Shown piece after piece: positions 47,830 to 52,455 of a stretch of DNA of 52,455 nt. Under the pieces are notes generated by a model, which was not told where the DNA came from, did not search any database, and worked only from the letters and a program-made list of their open reading frames with translations. The number at the start of each line of letters is the position of its first letter. The first letter of the stretch is position 1. Origin of the DNA: Betaproteobacteria bacterium (GTDB lineage Bacteria; Pseudomonadota; Gammaproteobacteria; Burkholderiales; SG8-39); assembly GCA_004297625.1 (NCBI GenBank), contig SCTY01000042.1, positions 1 to 52,455 on the forward strand. The letters run 5' to 3'. The position numbers were made by a program, and so were the translations under genes.

Positions 47830-48777
47830 CTACGGGATGGGCACCGCGGCGAGCAGCTGCGCGCCGACGTCGACGCGGCGCGCGGTGTCGTGCGCGGGGC
47901 GCAGCCGGTGCGCCGCGACGCCCGGCAGGATGGCCTGCACGTCCTCGGGAAGCACTTTGTCGCGACCCTCGATCAGCGCCCAGGCGCGCGCGCAATGCAC
48001 CAGCGCCAGCGCGGCGCGCGGGGACAGGCCGGCGACATAGCTCGGCGAGCGCCGCGTGTGCTGCACGATCGCCTGCACGTAATCGAGCAGCGCAGGCGCG
48101 ACATGCACGCGCTGCACGCCGGCCTGCAGCTCCATGAGCTCGGCCGGCGTGACGCACGGGTCGAGCGTGGCGAGAAGGCTGCGCCGGTCGGTGCCGGAGA
48201 GCAGGGCGCGCTCGGCATCCCGGTCCGGGTAGCCGAGCTCGATGCGCATGGTGAAGCGGTCGAGCTGCGATTCGGGCAGCGGAAAGGTGCCGACCTGCTC
48301 GGAGGGGTTTTGCGTGGCGATGACGAAGAACGGCGCGGGAAGCTTGCGCGTCTCGCCTTCCGCCGTCACCTGGTGCTCCTCCATCGCTTCGAGCAGCGCG
48401 GATTGCGTCTTCGGCGTTGCGCGGTTCACTTCGTCGGCGAGGATTACCTGCGCGAAGATCGGGCCGGGATGGAACTTGAAGCTGCCCGTCTCGCGGTCGT
48501 AGACCGATACGCCGATGATGTCGGCGGGCAGCATGTCGCTCGTGAACTGGATGCGCTGGAAATGCAGGCCGAGCGATTTGGCGAGCACGTGCGCGAGCGT
48601 CGTCTTGCCGACGCCGGGCAGATCCTCGATCAGCAGGTGCCCGCGCGCGAGCAGGCAGGCGAGCGCCAGGCGCACCTGGGTTTCCTTGCCCAGGATGATG
48701 CTGCCGGCCGATTCGATCACGCGATCGATCGGTCCGCGCGCAACGTGCGACGCCTGAAATTCGGCCTTGAGCAGCAT
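47830..48777 (-). CDS. MoxR-family AAA+ ATPase
   Basis: This 315-residue protein has Walker A LPGVGKTTLAHVLAKSLGL, Walker B VILADEVNRATPKTQSALLE, sensor 1 FFVIATQNPSEQVGTFPLPE and a C-terminal lid (LSPRAALALVHCARAW). MoxR proteins help activate or assemble periplasmic or membrane enzymes and usually precede a DUF58/VWA gene. Here no such partner lies on either side, so it is an orphan in this window. It lies 81 bp upstream of glgP and may be transcribed with it. Confidence 0.93.
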   Translation of the reverse strand: MLLKAEFQASHVARGPIDRVIESAGSIILGKETQVRLALACLLARGHLLIEDLPGVGKTTLAHVLAKSLGLHFQRIQFTSDMLPADIIGVSVYDRETGSFKFHPGPIFAQVILADEVNRATPKTQSALLEAMEEHQVTAEGETRKLPAPFFVIATQNPSEQVGTFPLPESQLDRFTMRIELGYPDRDAERALLSGTDRRSLLATLDPCVTPAELMELQAGVQRVHVAPALLDYVQAIVQHTRRSPSYVAGLSPRAALALVHCARAWALIEGRDKVLPEDVQAILPGVAAHRLRPAHDTARRVDVGAQLLAAVPIP

Positions 48778-48814
48778 GCGGCCATTGTACTCGATGGGTT
48801 AAGATCGAAATTCG

Positions 48815-49741
48815 ATGCCCGCGGCATTTATCACGCACCCGGAATGCCTAAAGCACGACATGGGTGCCCACCATCCCGAGCAGCCGGCGCGGCTCACGGC
48901 GATCGAAGACCAGCTGATCGCCTCCGGGCTCGGAGCGCACCTGAAACGCTACGAAGCGCCGCTTGCCAGCGACGAGCAGCTCGCGCGCGTGCATCCGATG
49001 GACTATGTCCAGGCGATCCGCGCCGCCGCCCCGCAGAGCGGCACCGTGCACCTCGATCCGGACACCGCGATGAACCGGTGGAGCCTGCAGGCGGCGCTGC
49101 GCGCGGCGGGGGCCGCAGTCCTCGCGGCGGATCTGGTTTTGAAAAATGAAGTCAAAGCGGCGTTCTGCAGCGTGCGCCCGCCGGGGCACCACGCGTGCCG
49201 CGCGCGGCCGATGGGCTTCTGCATCTTCAACAACGTCGCGGTGGCCGCGCGCCACGCCATCGAGGCGCACGGGCTCGAGCGCGTCGCGATCGTCGATTTC
49301 GACGTGCACCATGGCAACGGCACCGAGGACATCTTCGAGGGCGATCCGCAGGTGCTGATGGTGTCCACCTTCCAGCACCCGTTCTATCCGTACAGCGGTA
49401 CCGAGGATCCGGCGGCGAACATGGTGAACGTTCCGCTCGCCGCGGGCAGCGGCTCGCGGGAATTCCGCGATGCGGTGCGGGAGAGCTGGATCCCGGCGCT
49501 CACGGATTTCCGCCCGGAGCTCGTGCTGTTCTCGGCGGGCTTCGACGCGCACGCCGAGGATGACATGGCGATGCTACGGCTGTCGGATTACGACTACGCG
49601 TGGGTGACCGAGCAGGTGAAAGACCTGGCCGAGCGCTACGCCGAGGGCCGGATGGTTTCGCTTCTCGAGGGCGGCTACGCGCTCTCGGCCCTCGGCCGCA
49701 GCGTGGTGCAGCACGTCAAGGTCCTGGCAGGGCTCAACTGA
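48815..49741 (+). CDS. Histone-deacetylase-family (AcuC/APAH-type) deacetylase
   Basis: This 308-residue Zn-dependent hydrolase has SVRPPGHHACRARPMGFCIF (catalytic His pair), VAIVDFDVHHGNGTEDIFEG (zinc Asp/His) and LVLFSAGFDAHAEDDMAMLR (zinc Asp), with the C-terminal SLLEGGYALSALGRSVVQHV. Substrates of bacterial members include acetylpolyamines and acetyl-lysine; the sequence does not tell which. It starts at an ATG at 48815, diverging from the MoxR gene by 37 bp. Confidence 0.93.
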   Translation: MPAAFITHPECLKHDMGAHHPEQPARLTAIEDQLIASGLGAHLKRYEAPLASDEQLARVHPMDYVQAIRAAAPQSGTVHLDPDTAMNRWSLQAALRAAGAAVLAADLVLKNEVKAAFCSVRPPGHHACRARPMGFCIFNNVAVAARHAIEAHGLERVAIVDFDVHHGNGTEDIFEGDPQVLMVSTFQHPFYPYSGTEDPAANMVNVPLAAGSGSREFRDAVRESWIPALTDFRPELVLFSAGFDAHAEDDMAMLRLSDYDYAWVTEQVKDLAERYAEGRMVSLLEGGYALSALGRSVVQHVKVLAGLN

Positions 49742-49745
49742 AATT

Positions 49746-49794
49746 CAGGGACAGACCACGATTTCCTGAAGCCGGAAATCGTGGTCTGTCCCTG
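49746..49794. repeat. Perfect 21-bp inverted repeat
   Basis: The arms at 49746-49766 and 49774-49794 are exact reverse complements (CAGGGACAGACCACGATTTC plus one base), separated by TGAAGCC. It fills the gap between the convergent deacetylase gene and the gene ending at 49796. It can act as a bidirectional terminator-like hairpin. The GGGACAGACCACG core recalls repetitive hairpins dispersed in betaproteobacterial genomes, but no second copy lies in this window. Confidence 0.85.
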
Positions 49795-49795
49795 G

Positions 49796-50233
49796 TTATG
49801 GTTCGATCCGCCAGGGCTCGCAGCTGCCGAGCGCGGCGCCGGAGGGCTGACGCTTGAAGGACGCGTCGGGCTCCGCGAGCGCAGCGGTATCGAAGTGCCA
49901 GGCGTAGCGCGCATCGAAGCGCGTGCAAACCTGCTCGCCGCCGCGCCAGCGCGTGCGCGTGCAGCCGGTGAGCGTGGTGACCCGCACGCTCGGTCCTTCG
50001 CGCTCGATGAGATGGAAGAGCTCGCCGGTTGCGCGCACCTGCACCGTGCGCCGCCCCGGCTTCGCGGTGGAGAGAACCTGCGCTTCGTCGGGCGTGAGCG
50101 CCTCGAAGACGAGAACCAGCTCCGTGCGCGGCGGATCGCCCGCGATCTCGGCGAGCAGGCTTTTGCGATAGCCGTCGTTGAATTCGCAGATCAGCTCGCC
50201 CGCGGCGAGCGCTGCGGCGGCAAGGGCGTTCAC
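49796..50233 (-). CDS. Probable exported protein of unknown function
   Basis: This 145-residue protein starts at a GTG (50231-50233) overlapping the selU stop as GTGA. The N-terminus (VNALAAAALAAGELICEFND) is a weak signal-like segment. Mature text is beta-rich (RTELVLVFEALTPDEAQVLS, RTVQVRATGELFHLIE, RVTTLTGCTRTRWRGGEQVC) and ends in DTAALAEPDASFK. Coupling to selU suggests shared expression; the link to selenium is not known. I do not recognise the family. Confidence 0.6.
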   Translation of the reverse strand: MNALAAAALAAGELICEFNDGYRKSLLAEIAGDPPRTELVLVFEALTPDEAQVLSTAKPGRRTVQVRATGELFHLIEREGPSVRVTTLTGCTRTRWRGGEQVCTRFDARYAWHFDTAALAEPDASFKRQPSGAALGSCEPWRIEP

Positions 50234-51270
50234 GCCGGGACCGCTTCTTCCACGAGAGACCGCGCCGCTTCGCGGAAAGCAGTCTCCTTAGCATTACTCA
50301 TGCAAAGACGGCGCGCCTCAGCCAGGCGCGCAAAGTTTTTTGCCGAGGAGCGGCGGTAGGCCGGGTCGTAGTGCTCGGCGAGCAGCCGCCCGACCAGCTC
50401 TTCCCAGGCGCCGCGTGCGGCGAGCGCTTTCCACGAGGCGATCTTTTCGCGCCCGTGAAGCGCGACCAGGCAATCGAGCCGCCGCTCGAGCGAGCGCGGG
50501 TCGCCGAGGAAATGGCGGTACTCGCCGATGAGAAGCTGCACGCGCGCCTCGGGCACGGTGTCGAGCAGCACGCAGTCCGAGGCGCGCATGCGTGCAATCA
50601 GCGCCTCGGGCACCTGAAGCTGCCCGATCTTCTTCGATTCGCCTTCAACGAACACCGGCCGCGCGGGGTCGAGGCGCGCGAGCTCGCGCCGCAGCTGGCT
50701 TTCGAAGGCCTTTTGCGTGGGTTGCGGCTGCCCGGGCAGCTCACCGAGCACCGACCCGCGGTGCGCCGCAAGACCCTCCAGATCGAGCACCGGCGCGCCG
50801 GCCTCGCGCAGAGCGGCGAGCAGGCGGCTCTTTCCGCTGCCGGTCGGCCCGTGGATCACCACCAGCTCGTAGCGGCCGGGCAGCTTTTCCAGCTCGTCCA
50901 CCACCCAGCGCCGATACGCGCGGTATCCCCCTTCCAGGGTCTGCGCGTCCCAGCCGATCTCGCGCAGAATGTGCGCCATCGCGGCCGAGCGCTTGCCGCC
51001 GCGCCAGCAGTACACGAGCGGCCGCCAGCCGCGCGGCTTGCCGGCGAAGAGCGTCTCGACATGCCGCGCGACGTTCTTCGCAACGAGCGCCGCGCCCAGC
51101 TTCTTGGCCTCGAAAGGAGAGAGCTGCTTGTACATCGTGCCCACCGTCGCGCGCTCGGCGTCGTCCAGCACCGGCGCCGAGATCGCGCCGGGGACGTGGT
51201 CCTCGGCGTACTCGGCAGGCGAGCGGCAATCGACGATGGTGTCGAAAGACGAAAAGTCCATATCTTTCAT
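50230..51270 (-). CDS. selU: tRNA 2-selenouridine synthase
   Basis: This 346-residue protein (also called MnmH/YbbB) replaces 2-thiouridine sulfur with selenium at tRNA wobble position 34. It has an N-terminal rhodanese domain with the conserved Cys in PLVYCWRGGKRSAAMAHILR and the FDTIVDCRSPAEYAEDHVPG start, a P-loop VIHGPTGSGKSRLLAALREA, and the SelU-type PVFVEGESKKIGQLQVPEAL near the middle. It diverges from selD with 19 bp between their starts. Confidence 0.95.
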   Translation of the reverse strand: MKDMDFSSFDTIVDCRSPAEYAEDHVPGAISAPVLDDAERATVGTMYKQLSPFEAKKLGAALVAKNVARHVETLFAGKPRGWRPLVYCWRGGKRSAAMAHILREIGWDAQTLEGGYRAYRRWVVDELEKLPGRYELVVIHGPTGSGKSRLLAALREAGAPVLDLEGLAAHRGSVLGELPGQPQPTQKAFESQLRRELARLDPARPVFVEGESKKIGQLQVPEALIARMRASDCVLLDTVPEARVQLLIGEYRHFLGDPRSLERRLDCLVALHGREKIASWKALAARGAWEELVGRLLAEHYDPAYRRSSAKNFARLAEARRLCMSNAKETAFREAARSLVEEAVPA

Positions 51271-51289
51271 GCGCTAAAATTCTACGCCG

Positions 51290-52339
51290 ATGAATGCTCC
51301 CGAACGGATTCGCCTCACCGAGTTCAGCCATGGCGGCGGCTGCGGCTGCAAGATCGCGCCCGCGGTCCTCACCGAGATCCTCGCCTCGACGCCGATCCGC
51401 GGCCTGCCGCGCGATCTCCTCGTCGGCACGGAGACGGCCGACGACGCCGCGGTCTACCGGTTGAACGACCGCCAGGCGCTGGTCGCGACCACCGATTTCT
51501 TCACGCCGATTGTCGACGACCCGCTCGACTTCGGGCGCATCGCCGCGACCAACGCGCTCTCCGACGTGTACGCCATGGGCGGGCGGCCGATCTTCGCGCT
51601 CGCGATCGTCGGCATGCCGCTCGAGAAGCTGCCGGTCGGCGTGATTCAGAAAATCCTCGAGGGCGGGGAGTCGGTGTGCGCGCAGGCCGGGATCCCGATC
51701 GCCGGAGGCCACTCGATCGACACGCTCGAGCCGATCTACGGACTGGTCGCGCTCGGTCTCGTTCATCCGGACAAAGTGAAGAAAAACAGCGCCGCGCGCC
51801 CCGGCGACGTGCTCATCCTCGGCAAGCCGCTCGGCATCGGCATCCTCTCGGCGGCGTTGAAGAAGGGCAAGCTCTCCGAGTCCGGCTACGCGGCGCTGGT
51901 CGACTGGACGACGCGCCTCAACACGCCGGGCGAGGCGCTCGCCGAAATGTCCGACGTGCACGCGGTGACCGACGTGACCGGCTTCGGCCTTGCCGGGCAT
52001 CTTCTCGAAATCCTGCGCGGCTCGAGTCTCGGCGCGCAAGTGCGCTTCGACTCCCTGCCCATAATCGGCGAGGCGCTCGACTGGGCAAAGCAGGGCGTCG
52101 CGACGGGCGCCTCCGAGCGCAACTGGAAGGGCTACGGGGACGAGGTGTCGCTTGCCGCCGATCTCCCGGAGTGGAAGCGCAAGCTCCTCACCGACCCGCA
52201 GACGAGCGGCGGCCTGCTCGTCTCGTGCGCGCCGCGGGCCGCCGACGCCGTCCTGGCGGAATTCCGCAAGCGCGGCTTCGGCGCAGCTTGCGTGATCGGA
52301 GAAGTGCAATCCGGCCCCGCCAGGCTGAACGTCGCCTAG
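51290..52339 (+). CDS. selD: Selenophosphate synthase
   Basis: This 349-residue enzyme makes selenophosphate from selenide and ATP and supplies selU. The active-site segment reads SHGGGCGCKIAPAVLTEILA, with Cys rather than selenocysteine at the catalytic position. Later blocks include TADDAAVYRLNDRQALVATT, TDFFTPIVDDPLDFGRIAAT, NALSDVYAMGGRPIFALAIV and AVTDVTGFGLAGHLLEILRG. It ends at a TAG at 52337-52339; the IS5-type left end begins on the next base. Confidence 0.95.
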   Translation: MNAPERIRLTEFSHGGGCGCKIAPAVLTEILASTPIRGLPRDLLVGTETADDAAVYRLNDRQALVATTDFFTPIVDDPLDFGRIAATNALSDVYAMGGRPIFALAIVGMPLEKLPVGVIQKILEGGESVCAQAGIPIAGGHSIDTLEPIYGLVALGLVHPDKVKKNSAARPGDVLILGKPLGIGILSAALKKGKLSESGYAALVDWTTRLNTPGEALAEMSDVHAVTDVTGFGLAGHLLEILRGSSLGAQVRFDSLPIIGEALDWAKQGVATGASERNWKGYGDEVSLAADLPEWKRKLLTDPQTSGGLLVSCAPRAADAVLAEFRKRGFGAACVIGEVQSGPARLNVA

Positions 52340-52455
52340 GGAAACTCTGAACAAGTCCCCGCGAATCGTGTCTGATGAGAAAGCGCATCAGCGCGATCGG
52401 CGGGGAGAATAAGATGAAACAAATGAGCTTTGCATCGGCGGCGTGGAGTGCCAAG
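52336..52455 (+). mobile_element. Left end of an IS5-family insertion sequence
   Basis: CTAG (52336-52339) fits the YTAR target of the IS5 subgroup. It is followed directly by GGAAACTCTGAACAAGTCCC, which resembles IS5-group terminal repeats (GGAA-x7-GAACAAG). An 88-residue reading on the other strand here is a shadow. The rest of the element, including the right end and the second target copy, lies past the window. Confidence 0.75.
52414..52455 (+). CDS. IS5-family transposase, 5' fragment
   Basis: Only 14 codons are inside the window: MKQMSFASAAWSAK. IS5-group transposases commonly begin MKQMTFADAEY or similar, so the match is good. GGGGAGAATAAG precedes the ATG. The gene continues past the window edge, so completeness is unknown. 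Confidence 0.75.
   Translation, partial: MKQMSFASAAWSAK

Noticed and set aside
51335..51352. Selenocysteine at the SelD active site
   Set aside because: The codon is TGC (Cys); no in-frame TGA or SECIS-like need is seen.

Overview
The window is high-GC DNA of betaproteobacterial type, most likely Burkholderiales or a close relative. I infer this from protein-family resemblance and gene order: a gspCDEF / gspGHIJKLMN type II secretion locus, a selU-selD pair, a glycogen cluster, and a large envelope-stress block of CsbD, DUF3309, DUF3096, BON, YqjE/YqjK, OsmB and Crp/Fnr-like genes. No rRNA, tRNA or CRISPR array was seen.

Layout. (1) 1-163: truncated C-terminal end of a Crp/Fnr-like regulator. 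(2) 179-11187: a type II secretion system in two divergent operons. gspG to gspN run leftward and gspC to gspF run rightward, followed by a coupled exported protein of unknown function. (3) 11.3-39.8 kb: an accessory stress island of about 45 mostly small genes. It holds tiny membrane and hydrophilic stress proteins, an ice-binding-like protein, a collagen-like OmpA lipoprotein, catalase, a cardiolipin synthase-like lipoprotein, a hybrid kinase / response regulator / Crp operon, three glycine-zipper proteins, OmpA, BON and MlaC-like proteins, and six Crp/Fnr-like paralogues. (4) 39.8-47.7 kb: glycogen metabolism (glgA, a short glgC, glgX, an alpha-glucan phosphorylase) with a lytic transglycosylase. 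(5) 47.8-52.3 kb: a MoxR ATPase, an HDAC-family deacetylase, a perfect 21-bp inverted repeat, and selU and selD. (6) 52336-end: the left end of an IS5-family element that abuts selD.

How the island may work. A 16-bp dyad, close to TGTGCG-N4-CGTACA, recurs about a dozen times, almost only in gaps 25-100 bp upstream of small stress genes and of several of the Crp-like genes. The paralogues fall into two classes with different recognition helices. All six share a Cys-Asn-Arg-x-His segment and a C-terminal Cys-x-Cys-Tyr, and they lack FNR-type N-terminal cysteines. I propose that the dyad is the operator of some of these paralogues and that the island is a self-wired stress regulon. One dyad sits just upstream of a candidate small RNA (about 20595-20700). 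This RNA has a perfect stem, a loop reading CCTTCCTCCTCCCC that could pair with Shine-Dalgarno sequences, and a strong intrinsic terminator. The dyad network and this RNA are the best candidates for something undescribed.

The same island holds several reduced genes: an M48 peptidase lipoprotein without its catalytic core, a histidine kinase lacking its phospho-acceptor and G1 regions, a PAS-GGDEF protein with a shortened PAS, and a frameshifted remnant. Function assignments rest on reading motifs by eye; no database search was run.
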